A stretch of 64,000 bases of DNA, taken from positions 124,001 through 188,000 of the forward strand of contig NZ_VTLB01000003.1 in the NCBI RefSeq assembly GCF_020514235.1, in the 5' to 3' direction. A program made the position numbers and the translations under genes. The stretch is from Synechococcus sp. MU1617. GTDB lineage: Bacteria > Cyanobacteriota > Cyanobacteriia > PCC-6307 > Cyanobiaceae. The notes under the pieces were generated by a model. That model made no database searches. It had not been told where the DNA came from and was given only the letters and a program-made list of their open reading frames with translations. Below, one piece after another: positions 39,643 through 49,780 of the stretch (position 1 is its first letter; the number at the start of each line of letters is the position of its first letter).

Positions 39643-41181
39643 ATGCAGTTCCCTCCGACCAGCGGTCAGCCTCAGATGCAGGTGCAAAAGCTCCCGACGG
39701 GGATCGAGGGCTTTGATGATGTGTGCCAGGGCGGCCTACCGATCGGCCGCAGCACGCTGATCAGCGGCACGTCCGGCACCGGAAAGACGGTGTTCTCGCT
39801 GCACTTCCTCCACAACGGCATCAAGGATTTCGACGAACCCGGCATCTTCGTCACCTTCGAGGAATCGCCCCTAGACATCCTGCGCAACTCCGCCAGTTTC
39901 GGCTGGAACCTGCAGGAGATGGTCGAGCAGGACAAGTTATTCATCCTTGATGCCTCGCCAGATCCCGACGGCCAGGACGTGGCTGGCAGCTTTGATCTCT
40001 CGGGTCTGATCGAGCGGATTAACTACGCCATCCGCAAGTACAAGGCCAAGCGCGTCGCCATTGATTCGATCACGGCGGTGTTCCAGCAATACGACGCAGT
40101 CTTTGTGGTGCGTCGTGAGATTTTCCGCTTGATCGCCCGGCTCAAGGAAATTGGCGTCACCACGGTGATGACCACCGAGCGCATCGACGAGTACGGCCCG
40201 ATTGCCCGTTACGGCGTTGAAGAATTTGTTTCCGACAACGTGGTGATCCTTCGCAACGTGCTCGAGGGAGAGCGGCGTCGGCGCACTGTTGAAATCCTCA
40301 AGCTGCGGGGCACCACCCACATGAAGGGCGAGTTCCCTTTCACCATGGGGACCCACGGCATCAGCATCTTCCCGCTGGGGGCCATGCGCCTAACTCAGCG
40401 ATCGTCCAACGTGCGGGTGAGCTCTGGTGTGCCCCGTCTGGACGACATGTGTGGTGGTGGTTTCTTCAAGGATTCGATCATCCTCGCCACCGGAGCCACA
40501 GGAACAGGCAAGACGATGCTCGTCTCCAAATTCATCGAAGATGCCTGCCGCAACAAGGAACGAGCGATCCTGTTTGCCTATGAGGAATCGCGAGCCCAGC
40601 TACTGCGGAACGGCACCAGCTGGGGCATCGACTTCGAGCAGATGGAGCAGGACGGTCTGCTCAAGATCATCTGCGCTTACCCCGAATCAACGGGCCTTGA
40701 AGATCACCTGCAGATCATCAAGACGGAGATCAGCCAATTCAAGCCCTCGCGGATGGCGATCGACTCCCTCTCTGCCCTGGCTCGTGGTGTGAGCCACAAC
40801 GCCTTCCGACAGTTCGTGATCGGTGTGACCGGTTACGCCAAGCAGGAGGAGATCGCTGGTTTCTTCACGAACACTTCCGAGGAGTTCATGGGCAGCCACT
40901 CGATCACCGACTCCCATATCTCCACCATCACCGACACGATCCTGCTGCTGCAGTACGTGGAGATCCGCGGGGAGATGGCCCGAGCCTTGAACGTGTTCAA
41001 GATGCGTGGCTCCTGGCACGACAAGGGCATCCGCGAATTTGTGATTACGGGCAATGGTCCGCAGATCAAGGATTCCTTCTCCAACTTTGAGCGGATCATT
41101 TCCGGTGTGCCCCATCGGGTGACCACCGATGAGCGCAGCGAGTTGTCGCGAATTGCCCGCGGTGTTTCCACCGAGGACTGA
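39643..41181 (+). CDS. kaiC: Circadian clock ATPase/kinase KaiC
   Basis: This 512-residue tandem RecA-type protein has Walker A loops SGTSGTGKT (CI) and TGATGTGKT (CII), with catalytic Glu pairs in FVTFEES and FAYEES. The phosphorylation triad of SITDSHISTITD is intact: T422, S427 and T428 here match T426, S431 and T432 of Synechococcus elongatus. The A-loop and C-tail (DERSELSRIARGVSTED) are shorter than in S. elongatus. It is the oscillator core and is convergent with nblS, one base apart. Confidence 0.97.
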   Translation: MQFPPTSGQPQMQVQKLPTGIEGFDDVCQGGLPIGRSTLISGTSGTGKTVFSLHFLHNGIKDFDEPGIFVTFEESPLDILRNSASFGWNLQEMVEQDKLFILDASPDPDGQDVAGSFDLSGLIERINYAIRKYKAKRVAIDSITAVFQQYDAVFVVRREIFRLIARLKEIGVTTVMTTERIDEYGPIARYGVEEFVSDNVVILRNVLEGERRRRTVEILKLRGTTHMKGEFPFTMGTHGISIFPLGAMRLTQRSSNVRVSSGVPRLDDMCGGGFFKDSIILATGATGTGKTMLVSKFIEDACRNKERAILFAYEESRAQLLRNGTSWGIDFEQMEQDGLLKIICAYPESTGLEDHLQIIKTEISQFKPSRMAIDSLSALARGVSHNAFRQFVIGVTGYAKQEEIAGFFTNTSEEFMGSHSITDSHISTITDTILLLQYVEIRGEMARALNVFKMRGSWHDKGIREFVITGNGPQIKDSFSNFERIISGVPHRVTTDERSELSRIARGVSTED

Positions 41182-41182
41182 C

Positions 41183-43249
41183 CTAGAGCTCTGCGGACTC
41201 TGCGATGGCATTGCGGCTGCGTCGTTCCGCCTGCAGTTGCAGCTCATCCTTGTCGGCTTCTGCTAGCGGAAGCTCAAACCAGAAAGTGGTGCCGATCTCG
41301 GGCTCGCTCACCATTTGTACTTGTGCACCGTGCTTCTCGAGGATGCCCCGCACGATCGAGAGCCCCAGTCCGGTGCCCACTTCCGTGTGAACGGCATTTT
41401 CCACTCGGAAGAAACGATCGAAGATGCGTTCCTGATCGGAGTTACTGATCCCGCAGCCCGTGTCGGCGATCTCCACCCTCAACTTGGGCAGCGGTGAGGT
41501 GAGGGCGCAGGTGGGTCCGTCACTTCCCGTGATCGCTGTCCCCTCCACCGAACATGTGTCGGGCCAGGGATAGGCCCGCAGCGCCAGGGGACCACCGGGT
41601 CGGCTGAACTTGAGGGCATTGCCCATCAGGTTGTCGAGCACTTGGAGCAGCAGGTCCCAGTTGCCCAACACGTCAGGCAGATCTTCGGGCGCATCGAGAA
41701 CCAGTTCCACCTGGCGCTCTTCCGCATTCAGCCGGTAAGTGCGCAGGGTCTGTTCCATCGCTGGTCGCATGCTGATCGGTTCGAACTGCAGGGTTCGACC
41801 CGACTCCAGCCTGGAGAGATCCAGCACATCGTTCACCAGCCGGGTGAGCCGATCGGTTTCATCGTTGGCAACTCCAAGAAACTCTTTCTGCTCATCGGGG
41901 CTGAGCTGGTCGCCGAGGTCATGCAGGGTTTCGACGTAGCTCTTGATGTTGAACAGCGGCGTGCGCAGTTCATGGGAGACGTTGCTGATGAAACGGCTCT
42001 GGGCTGCATTCAGCTCCACCTCCCGTGTGAGGTCCTGGATGGTGACGGCGATGCCTTTGAGGGTTTCACCACTGGCATCACGCACGGCCTGCAGAACAAT
42101 GCGCAGTGTGCGGGCTGGTTCCCCCACGCTGCAGCGAAGGTCTTCACTATCTGAGCCGCCACCGAGCAGGGCATCGAGGGGGCTGTGCAGCTCGATCGCC
42201 AACAGTTCAGGCAGTTCCCCCACCAGCTCCTGGCCTTCCAAGCTGCGCCCTTCCCAGCGGAACAGGCGCCGCGCCGTTGGATTGGCCAGCACGATGCGGC
42301 CGTCGGCGTCGAGCAGCATGGCGCCATCGGCCATGGTGGCGATCAACGACTGCTGCTTCACTTGCGCGGCCGTGAGCTCCTCGATGTTGGCTTCGTCATA
42401 TGCCTCGAGCTGGGAGGCCATGGCGTTGAAGCCGGTGAGCAATTCCCCCAGTTCTCCGCCCACCGGCAGGTCAACCCGGGCGCCGAAGTTGCCGGAGGCG
42501 ACGGAGCGCACCCCCCGCAGCAGTTCCTTCACCGGTCGGGTGATGGTGAGGGCATTGAACACCGCGCCCAGGATCACCAACACCCAGATTGAGATGAACA
42601 CAGCCACGGTCACCTCCCGGGTGAGGGCGGCACTGGCCAGGGCGGTTTCATTCGGGTTCACCCCGAGGCCGAGAACGCCGTAGTACTGCCCCCCCCGGAT
42701 CAGGGGGACGAACACATCGGTGACAGCACCCTGGGGCGTGAGATGTTGCCGCACCAGGGGGTTCTGGGGGCGTCGACGCAGCTCATCGGGCAGTTCCAGC
42801 CGTCGGTTGAGACGGAGCTCGCCATCGCCACTGCTGGGGGTGGCGCTGATGGGGATTCCCAGATAGACGACGCCTTCGGGATCGGCAAAGAAGATGTAGC
42901 GGACGCTGCGGCTGGAGCGCCAGAACTTTTCGGCGACGTTGGCCAGCTCACGGTCCTGCCCCTGCGCCACCAGCTCGGTGACGTTGCCGGCTAGCAGCAA
43001 GCCCAGATCCCTGGCGTAGCGCGTGTCGTTCATCACGGCATCGCGCTGGATTCCGTTCAGCGCGAAGAAGGTGATGCCCGTCATCATCAGGCTCACCACA
43101 AGTGTGGCAATCGCCAGCAGCTTGGTCTGAAGGGTGAACTCCGCCCACCAGGCGGTGATGCGGTCCCAGAGGTTCTGGTCTTCCCCCGGCGGTTTGCCAT
43201 TGGGGGGAAGTGCCCAATCAGCGATCGCTGCTCCGCTGCCGCTGCTCAT
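41183..43249 (-). CDS. nblS: Sensor histidine kinase, NblS/Hik33 type
   Basis: The 688-residue kinase has two membrane helices (about 40-65 and 220-240) flanking an extracellular sensor region, a HAMP domain (ITRPVKELLRGV), a PAS domain (about 300-400), the H-box SNVSHELRTPLFNIKSYVET and N, G1 and G2 boxes (DNLMGNALKF, ADTGCGIS, GTGLGLSI). NblS/Hik33 controls high-light and nutrient-stress responses, including phycobilisome degradation. The start overlaps purD as ATGA. Confidence 0.85.
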   Translation of the reverse strand: MSSGSGAAIADWALPPNGKPPGEDQNLWDRITAWWAEFTLQTKLLAIATLVVSLMMTGITFFALNGIQRDAVMNDTRYARDLGLLLAGNVTELVAQGQDRELANVAEKFWRSSRSVRYIFFADPEGVVYLGIPISATPSSGDGELRLNRRLELPDELRRRPQNPLVRQHLTPQGAVTDVFVPLIRGGQYYGVLGLGVNPNETALASAALTREVTVAVFISIWVLVILGAVFNALTITRPVKELLRGVRSVASGNFGARVDLPVGGELGELLTGFNAMASQLEAYDEANIEELTAAQVKQQSLIATMADGAMLLDADGRIVLANPTARRLFRWEGRSLEGQELVGELPELLAIELHSPLDALLGGGSDSEDLRCSVGEPARTLRIVLQAVRDASGETLKGIAVTIQDLTREVELNAAQSRFISNVSHELRTPLFNIKSYVETLHDLGDQLSPDEQKEFLGVANDETDRLTRLVNDVLDLSRLESGRTLQFEPISMRPAMEQTLRTYRLNAEERQVELVLDAPEDLPDVLGNWDLLLQVLDNLMGNALKFSRPGGPLALRAYPWPDTCSVEGTAITGSDGPTCALTSPLPKLRVEIADTGCGISNSDQERIFDRFFRVENAVHTEVGTGLGLSIVRGILEKHGAQVQMVSEPEIGTTFWFELPLAEADKDELQLQAERRSRNAIAESAEL

Positions 43250-44553
43250 CCTCCCGAGCGCACCTGATGGCCGATGTCTCGACGGTAGGTGATTCCGGCG
43301 TAATCCAGCTGATTGAGGCCGTTGTAGGCCCCGGAAAAGGCTGCATCGAAGTCATCGCCTTGGGCGACGACGGCCAGCACCCGGCCCCCTGCGGTGAGCA
43401 GTTCGCCGGAGCTGTTGCGGCGGGTGCCGGCATGAAACAGCTGATGGTCTGGGCTGGGGGCAAGGGCGATGCGAATCGCATCACCCTTGCGAGGAGCCTC
43501 CGGGTAGCCCTCTGCAGCCGCCACAACGCAGGCACTGCAGCGTTCGGCAATGCTCAGTTGCGGGGCCAGATCGAGGCGGCCCATTGCACAGGCCTGCAGC
43601 ACGGCGCCGATCTCAGGGCCGAGCAGAGGCATCAACGTCTGGCATTCGGGATCGCCGAAGCGACAGTTGAACTCGATCACCTGAGGGCCATCGGCCGTGA
43701 TCATCAGGCCGGCATAGATCACGCCGCGGTAATCAATGCCGCGTTGGCGCAGGGCCTTGAGGGTGGGCTCGAGCACGATGCGGCGCACCTCCTCCAGACC
43801 CTCGGCATCCAGAAGTGGGGCGGGGGCATAGGCGCCCATGCCGCCGGTGTTGGGACCGCGATCGCCGTCCTTAAGTCGTTTGTGGTCCTGCGCCGGTGGT
43901 AACAGCACCATCCGCTCCCCATCGCAGAGAGCGAACACCGACACTTCAGGCCCCTCCATCCGCTCCTCCAGCACCAGCTGGGAGCCCGCAGCACCGAAAC
44001 GCCCTTCAAAGGCTTCGCGGATGGCGGTTTCCGATTCCTCCACGGTGTCCGCCACCGTGACGCCCTTGCCGGCGGCCAAGCCATCGGCTTTGACCACTAG
44101 AGGACGTTGGACTTCCCGCAACACCGCCAGAGCTTCGGCTTCATTGGTTACCGCCCAGTGGCCAGCCGTGGGGACCCCCGCCTCTTGCATCAGCTGCTTG
44201 GCCCAGGCTTTGCTCGCCTCCAACTGGGCACCCTCTGCTCCAGGGCCGAACACGGCAAAGCCCGCATCACGCAGGGCATCGGCGATGCCAGCGGCCAGAG
44301 GAGCTTCCGGACCCACAACCACCAGGTCGACGGCGTTCTGCTGGCAAAGCGCAATCAACCCAGCGCTATCGGTTTCGCCCACCGCCAGGGTGCTGCCTTC
44401 AGCGCCACCGTTGCCAGGGGTGATCCAAACCGTGTCCAGGCCCGGACAACGGCCCAGGGCCCAGGCCAGGGCCTGTTCCCTGCCGCCGCCACCGACGACG
44501 AGGGCACGTTGGAGGGCGGGCAGCGTGTTGGGACGGGTGGACGACATGGCCAT
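43246..44553 (-). CDS. purD: Phosphoribosylamine-glycine ligase
   Basis: The ATP-grasp enzyme makes GAR in purine synthesis. It begins RALVVGGGGREQALAWALG, has VKADGLAAGKGVTV and EERMEGPEVSVFALCDG, and the later PNTGGMGAYAPAPL. ATG 44553 is chosen; the frame is open to 44661. Its 3' end overlaps nblS, so the two may be co-expressed. purC lies nearby on the other strand. Confidence 0.94.
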   Translation of the reverse strand: MAMSSTRPNTLPALQRALVVGGGGREQALAWALGRCPGLDTVWITPGNGGAEGSTLAVGETDSAGLIALCQQNAVDLVVVGPEAPLAAGIADALRDAGFAVFGPGAEGAQLEASKAWAKQLMQEAGVPTAGHWAVTNEAEALAVLREVQRPLVVKADGLAAGKGVTVADTVEESETAIREAFEGRFGAAGSQLVLEERMEGPEVSVFALCDGERMVLLPPAQDHKRLKDGDRGPNTGGMGAYAPAPLLDAEGLEEVRRIVLEPTLKALRQRGIDYRGVIYAGLMITADGPQVIEFNCRFGDPECQTLMPLLGPEIGAVLQACAMGRLDLAPQLSIAERCSACVVAAAEGYPEAPRKGDAIRIALAPSPDHQLFHAGTRRNSSGELLTAGGRVLAVVAQGDDFDAAFSGAYNGLNQLDYAGITYRRDIGHQVRSGG

Positions 44554-44611
44554 GGTTGTGGGAGGAACGGTTTGGGCCTCGTAGGTTTTCCTTTGTAGAC
44601 CGCAGCCCGCC

Positions 44612-45520
44612 ATGGGGACCCCTCTTTTCCCCTTCGCCCTCACCCTTCTGGCTGCTGTCACGGCAGCCCCTGATCCCCAGGTGATGCGCGAGGAACCCTT
44701 TCAGAGCGCGCTGGCCTCCATGGATGTGGCCGCGGCGGAGCAGGCCTGTCTCGACCCCCGCATCGCCAACTCCGATGGCCGTCGCCAGGCCTTGCGCGAT
44801 CGGCTTCTAGCGCTGCATCCGGTCATCGATTCGTTGGAGCTGGTGCTGGCGAACGCCGAAGCTCTGATGAGCTGCGGAGCCCCCGAAGCCGCGGCGGTGG
44901 TGCTGAACCGGTATGTCCCGCTGGTTGGCGATGAACGGAGGCAGTGGTTGGTGTTGCGCTGGCGGGCTGCCGCCGCCGCCCTGGATCACCGCCAGGCGGT
45001 TTTGGCGCTGCGCCGTTTGGTGGATGGCAACTTGATCGCCCTTGACGCGCCTTTATTTCCTGATCAGCCGTTGCCGGATCAGGGAAATGGGCTGGATCAG
45101 TTGGCTTTCCATGAAGCGGCCTTAGGCCGCAACGCTGTGGCTGTGGAGGTGCAGCTGCTGGGGGACCTGAAAGGTCTGCAGGGGGCGAAACGACTGGCGC
45201 GGGCGGCGCAATGGCTGGATGCGGATCAGTTCGAGCAGGCGGATCAACTGCTGGAAACCGCTTTGGATCAAGCGGCGGCAGCGGAGGCCTGGGGACTGGC
45301 CATGGACCTGCTCCATCAACAGCTCCAGCTGCAGTTAGCGGCTGGTGGCGATGGCGAGCGCCCGCGTCAGCGGATGCAGCGGCTCGCCAGTGTTCTGAAT
45401 GACCGCTATGCGCTTCAGCAACTGAATCCTGAGGCCGAGCCCGATCCCCTGCTGCGTTCTCCCCGGCATCCTGGAGGCCATGCTGATGTAAGACCGTCAG
45501 CCGTTGCACCGTCGCCATGA
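44612..45520 (+). CDS. Hypothetical exported or Ala/Leu-rich helical protein
   Basis: The 302-residue protein starts with a short hydrophobic segment ([17 protein letters not shown]) that may be a signal peptide. Most of the protein is Ala/Leu/Asp-rich helical repeat-like sequence, in the manner of TPR solenoids, without a clear TPR consensus. Its stop overlaps the purC ATG (ATGA). No family recognised. Confidence 0.6.
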   Translation: MGTPLFPFALTLLAAVTAAPDPQVMREEPFQSALASMDVAAAEQACLDPRIANSDGRRQALRDRLLALHPVIDSLELVLANAEALMSCGAPEAAAVVLNRYVPLVGDERRQWLVLRWRAAAAALDHRQAVLALRRLVDGNLIALDAPLFPDQPLPDQGNGLDQLAFHEAALGRNAVAVEVQLLGDLKGLQGAKRLARAAQWLDADQFEQADQLLETALDQAAAAEAWGLAMDLLHQQLQLQLAAGGDGERPRQRMQRLASVLNDRYALQQLNPEAEPDPLLRSPRHPGGHADVRPSAVAPSP

Positions 45521-46269
45521 CGCCCGATCACGGAGAGTTGCTCTACGAAGGCAAGGCCAAGCGGGTGTTCGCCAGCACGGATCCCGACCGGGTGTTGGTG
45601 GAGTTCAAGAACGACGCCACCGCTTTCAATGCCCAGAAGAAAGCCCAGCTGGACGATAAAGGTCGGCTGAATTGCCAGATCTCAGCGCGGTTGTTCGAGC
45701 TGCTTGAGCGTGAGGGGGTGCCGACCCATTACTGCGGTCTGGCCGGGGAGACTTGGATGCTGGTACGTCGGGTGGAGATCATTCCCCTGGAGGTGGTTCT
45801 CAGGAACACCGCCACCGGATCGCTGTGCCGGCAGACGCCGATCGCGGAGGGCACAGCCATCGAACCCGCCCTGTTGGATCTCTACTACAAGGACGATTCA
45901 CTTGGCGATCCGCTGCTGACTGAGGCGCGCGTGCAGCTGCTGGGGGTGGCGGACCCTGCTCGACTGTCAGCGATTGAACAACTGGCCCGCCGGGTGAATG
46001 CGGTGCTGCTGCCGTTCTTTGAGGGACTTGATCTGCAACTGGTGGATTTCAAGCTGGAGTTGGGGCTTGCATCGGATGGAACACTCCTGCTCGCCGATGA
46101 GATCAGCCCTGACACCTGCAGGCTCTGGGATCGCCGCAGTAGCAACGTTGAGGACCGGATTTTGGATAAGGACCGCTTCCGTAAGGATCTCGGTGGGGTG
46201 ATGGAGGCCTACGGGGAGGTCCTTAAACGGGTCCAAGGCAGCTGCCCCAATCCCAGCAACTGCCTGTAA
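45517..46269 (+). CDS. purC: SAICAR synthetase
   Basis: The 250-residue enzyme shows [39 protein letters not shown] and [12 protein letters not shown], the complete PurC signature. It joins aspartate to CAIR in purine synthesis. It lies close to purD, on the opposite strand, and upstream of the Omp85 gene. Confidence 0.95.
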   Translation: MTPDHGELLYEGKAKRVFASTDPDRVLVEFKNDATAFNAQKKAQLDDKGRLNCQISARLFELLEREGVPTHYCGLAGETWMLVRRVEIIPLEVVLRNTATGSLCRQTPIAEGTAIEPALLDLYYKDDSLGDPLLTEARVQLLGVADPARLSAIEQLARRVNAVLLPFFEGLDLQLVDFKLELGLASDGTLLLADEISPDTCRLWDRRSSNVEDRILDKDRFRKDLGGVMEAYGEVLKRVQGSCPNPSNCL

Positions 46270-46312
46270 GGTCAGCGCACGTTTTTGTGGCTTCGGCCCA
46301 GCCTGCGTCTAG

Positions 46313-48496
46313 ATGACCCGCCGTTCGTCCCGCCGCTCCTCGGTTGCTGTTCGTCACACGGTTCTGGGTCTGATGCTCGGGATCCCCCTGGTGGCTCCGC
46401 CCGTGATGGCTCAGGAGGCCGCGCCTGCGAACCAATCCGTAGAGGCGGAAGAGGTCGTGGTGGAAGACACCGTGGTGGAACAGCCTCGGGTGCTGATCTC
46501 CGAGGTGTTGATTGAGGGCATCGATGGGCACCCGGAAGAAGAACGTCTTCAGATCTCCACTTACGACGCCATGCAGGTGCGTCCGGGGATGCGTGTCACC
46601 CGCGAGGAGCTCCAGAACGATCTGAATGGCATTCAGGCCACGGGTTGGTTCTCTGATGTGCGGATCGTTCCCCAAAACGGACCGCTCGGGGTTCAAGTGG
46701 TTGTTCAAGTGGAGCCCTTTCCTCCGCTGAGTGCTGTGGAGATCAGCGGCGACGATGAGGATCTCCTTTCGGATGAGGTGATTGAGGAGACGTTTGCCTC
46801 CGATTACGGCCGCACGCTGAACCTCAACGATCTGCAGCAGCGGATGAAGGCCCTGCAATCCTCAGTGGCCGATCAGGGCTATTCCCTGGCTCGGGTGTCC
46901 GGTCCAGAACGGGTCAGCCCTGAGGGTGTGGTCACGCTGAAATTGCTCCAGGGCAGCGTGTCTGGTGTTGAGGTCAAATTCCTCACCAAAGAGGGTGATG
47001 ACACCGATGAGAACGGCAATCCCATCCGTGGCAAAACCAGGGAGTGGGTGATCACCCGGGAGGTTTCGATTCAGCCCGGCGATCCGTTCAACCGCAACCA
47101 GTTGGAGCGTGATATCAAGCGGCTGTACGGCACCCAGCTGTTCAGTGATGTGAAGGTCACTCTGCGGCCTGTGCCAGAAATGCCCGGCGATGTGGTGATC
47201 GTGCTGGGCATCGTTGAGCAGTCCACCGGTCAGCTCTCTGGCGGTCTCGGCTACAGCCAAAGCCAGGGTGTGTTTGGCCAGGTGCAGCTGCAGGAAAGCA
47301 ATCTTTTTGGTCGTGCTTGGAATCTGGGCACCAACATCACCTATGGCCAATACGGCGGATTGGCCAACCTCAACTTCACGGATCCCTGGATCTACGGCGA
47401 CAAGCACCGCACCAGCTTCCGCACTTCGGTCTTCTTGAGCCAGCAGGTGCCCCAGGTCTTCCAAAGCGAAGACAACGGCAACATCCGCACGGCGAAGGAC
47501 TATGTCGACAACGGCTCCAACAAGGCTTATGAGACCGGCCGCAGTTACGGGTTCACCGATGGAGATAAGGCTCCGGGTGAGGTGAACAAGGCCGACAGCG
47601 ATTACCCCAACCGCAGTTGGTTCGACTACGAGGGCGACACGGTGGTGCTGCGCAAGATCGGCGGCAACTTCTCCTTCTCCCGGCCCCTGAACGGTGGTGA
47701 TCCGTATAAGGACAGCAAGTGGAATGTGCTGGCAGGTATGTCGTTCGCTGAAGTGCGGCCGATCAACTTTGCTGGTGATACGAGGCCCTATGGCGTGTCC
47801 AACAACAAATTGCGCAAGGGCAAGGTCAACAACGACGACGTCATTTGCGTGTCGTACAACTGCGCCGACACCAACAACCTGGTGGGGGTGCGTTTCGCCA
47901 CCACTTACAACAACTTCAATAACCCCCGTAATCCCACCAGCGGCAACTTCTTCACCGCCGGAACCGAGCAGTTCCTCGGCATCAATAACGACTCTCCCAC
48001 CTTCAACCGGCTAAGGGCGAGTTACACCCAGTTCTTCCCCGTGGATTGGCTGAAGATCCACAAGGGCTGCCGTCCCAAGCCCGGTGAGCAGGCCGATTGC
48101 CCCCAGGCCATCGGTGTGCAGATCAAGGGTGGCGCGATCATGGGCGAAGCGCCTCCGTACGAGGCGTTCTGCATGGGTGGATCCAACTCGATTCGGGGTT
48201 GGTACGACTGCGATCTTGCAGTGTCCAAGGCCTTCAGCGAACTCACGATCGAGTACCGCTTCCCGCTGATCAGCATCTTCTCTGGCGAGGTGTTCATGGA
48301 CGCCGGCACCGATTTCGGTACCCAAAAGGATGTGCCCGGTAAGCCTGGTTTGCTCTTGGGTAAGGACGGCTCCGGTGTTTCTCTCGGTACCGGCGTGATC
48401 GTGACCACGCCGGTTGGTCCAATCCGCGTCGAGGTGGCCACCAAAGACTTCACATCCGATTACCGCTTCAACCTGGGCGTGGGCTGGAAGTTCTAG
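46313..48496 (+). CDS. Outer membrane assembly factor, Omp85/BamA/Toc75 family
   Basis: This 727-residue protein has an N-terminal signal peptide (VLGLMLGIPLVAPPVMA) and an acidic segment, then about three POTRA domains (e.g. VLISEVLIEGIDGH; YGTQLFSDVKVTL). A C-terminal beta-barrel follows from about residue 305 (SGGLGYSQSQGVFGQVQL) with the conserved L6 loop GGSNSIRGW, a form of the VRGF/Y motif. The last residues (FNLGVGWKF) end in Phe as needed for barrel insertion. It inserts outer-membrane proteins. Its TAG overlaps the lpxC GTG. Confidence 0.92.
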   Translation: MTRRSSRRSSVAVRHTVLGLMLGIPLVAPPVMAQEAAPANQSVEAEEVVVEDTVVEQPRVLISEVLIEGIDGHPEEERLQISTYDAMQVRPGMRVTREELQNDLNGIQATGWFSDVRIVPQNGPLGVQVVVQVEPFPPLSAVEISGDDEDLLSDEVIEETFASDYGRTLNLNDLQQRMKALQSSVADQGYSLARVSGPERVSPEGVVTLKLLQGSVSGVEVKFLTKEGDDTDENGNPIRGKTREWVITREVSIQPGDPFNRNQLERDIKRLYGTQLFSDVKVTLRPVPEMPGDVVIVLGIVEQSTGQLSGGLGYSQSQGVFGQVQLQESNLFGRAWNLGTNITYGQYGGLANLNFTDPWIYGDKHRTSFRTSVFLSQQVPQVFQSEDNGNIRTAKDYVDNGSNKAYETGRSYGFTDGDKAPGEVNKADSDYPNRSWFDYEGDTVVLRKIGGNFSFSRPLNGGDPYKDSKWNVLAGMSFAEVRPINFAGDTRPYGVSNNKLRKGKVNNDDVICVSYNCADTNNLVGVRFATTYNNFNNPRNPTSGNFFTAGTEQFLGINNDSPTFNRLRASYTQFFPVDWLKIHKGCRPKPGEQADCPQAIGVQIKGGAIMGEAPPYEAFCMGGSNSIRGWYDCDLAVSKAFSELTIEYRFPLISIFSGEVFMDAGTDFGTQKDVPGKPGLLLGKDGSGVSLGTGVIVTTPVGPIRVEVATKDFTSDYRFNLGVGWKF

Positions 48497-49323
48497 TGAA
48501 CAGCTGGCCTCAGGACTACTCCGCTGCCTGGACACTGGCGGCGGAGACATCACGCTCTGGCGTCGGCCTCCACAGTGGAGCTGAGTCCACGGTGGAGCTG
48601 CGGCCGACCGATCAGCCTGGGTTTCACATGCGTTTGCCGGGGATGGAGCAGCCGATCCAGCTACGGCCGGATCAGGTGCGCGACAGCCCGTTATGTACAA
48701 CCTTGGATCTGGGCTCCAGCACGGTGGCCACCGTTGAACATCTGCTGGCGGCCCTGGCTGGTTGTGGGCTCAGCCATGTGGAGATCGGTCTCAGCGGCCA
48801 TGAAGTTCCTTTGCTGGATGGTTCAGCCCTGGGCTGGGTTGAGGCCATCTCCGCAGCTGGTTTGGCCCCTGCAGCGACACCAAGGCCGGCTCCTCCGCGG
48901 TTGGAGAAACCCCTGCTGCGCACCCGCGGCAACAGTGTGATCACCGCCACCCCGTCGGATCGCTTTGGTGTTGTGGGCATCATCGATTTTCCGCAGGCGG
49001 CCATCGGCCGTCAGCAGTTCGCCTTGGAGCTCACGCCCCAACGCTTCGTCGATGAGATCGCTCCGGCACGCACCTTTGGTTTCCGGGAGCAGGTGGAGCA
49101 GCTGCGTGCTGCCGGTTTGATCCAGGGCGGAGCCCTGGACAATGCCCTGGTCTGTGACGGTGATCAGTGGATGAATCCACCGCTGCGGTTCGAGGATGAA
49201 CCGGTGCGCCATAAGCTCTTGGACCTAATCGGCGACCTGGCACTCGTCGGTTTTCCCCAGGCACAAGTTCTTGTGTACAAGGGATCCCATGGTCTTCACA
49301 CCGATCTCGCAGCCGCTTTGTGA
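48496..49323 (+). CDS. lpxC: UDP-3-O-acyl-N-acetylglucosamine deacetylase
   Basis: The 275-residue zinc hydrolase begins at a GTG sharing the G of the upstream TAG. Zinc ligands are the His in [11 protein letters not shown] (about residue 82) and the His and Asp in [10 protein letters not shown] (about 239 and 243). GVGLHSG near the N-terminus and [12 protein letters not shown] are also conserved. It commits the pathway to lipid A. Compared with E. coli LpxC it is about 30 residues shorter. It overlaps fabZ (GTGA). Confidence 0.93.
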   Translation: MNSWPQDYSAAWTLAAETSRSGVGLHSGAESTVELRPTDQPGFHMRLPGMEQPIQLRPDQVRDSPLCTTLDLGSSTVATVEHLLAALAGCGLSHVEIGLSGHEVPLLDGSALGWVEAISAAGLAPAATPRPAPPRLEKPLLRTRGNSVITATPSDRFGVVGIIDFPQAAIGRQQFALELTPQRFVDEIAPARTFGFREQVEQLRAAGLIQGGALDNALVCDGDQWMNPPLRFEDEPVRHKLLDLIGDLALVGFPQAQVLVYKGSHGLHTDLAAAL

Positions 49324-49775
49324 CTGAATCCACCACCCCAGATGTCGTGCTCACCAGCGAGCAGATCGCCGGTTTGCTCCCGCACCGTTACCCCTTCGCT
49401 CTGGTGGATCGGGTCATCGCCCATGAGCCCGGGGTTTCGGCCACGGCAATCAAGAACGTGACCATGAACGAGCCCCAGTTCCAGGGGCATTTCCCCGAGC
49501 GTCCGCTGATGCCAGGGGTGCTGATTGTCGAGGCGATGGCGCAGGTAGGTGGTCTGATCGTGACCCAGATGCCCGATCTGCCGAAGGGACTGTTCGTTTT
49601 TGCTGGCATTGACGGGGTACGCTTCCGGCGCCCTGTGGTTCCTGGAGATCAGCTGGTGATCCGCTGTGAACTGCTCAGCCTCAAGCGCAAACGCTTCGGC
49701 AAGGTCAAGGCTGAGGCCACAGTGGACGGCGATTTGGCCTGTTCCGGTGAATTGATGTTCTCCCTGGTGGACTGA
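49320..49775 (+). CDS. fabZ: 3-hydroxyacyl-ACP dehydratase
   Basis: The 151-residue hot-dog-fold enzyme carries [15 protein letters not shown] and the active-site His/Glu region [11 protein letters not shown] then VLIVEAMAQ. It dehydrates hydroxyacyl-ACP in fatty acid synthesis and competes with LpxA/LpxC for the same pool, which explains its place in the lpx operon. Start is GTG 49320, overlapping lpxC. Confidence 0.95.
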   Translation: MTESTTPDVVLTSEQIAGLLPHRYPFALVDRVIAHEPGVSATAIKNVTMNEPQFQGHFPERPLMPGVLIVEAMAQVGGLIVTQMPDLPKGLFVFAGIDGVRFRRPVVPGDQLVIRCELLSLKRKRFGKVKAEATVDGDLACSGELMFSLVD

Positions 49776-49780
49776 GCGTG

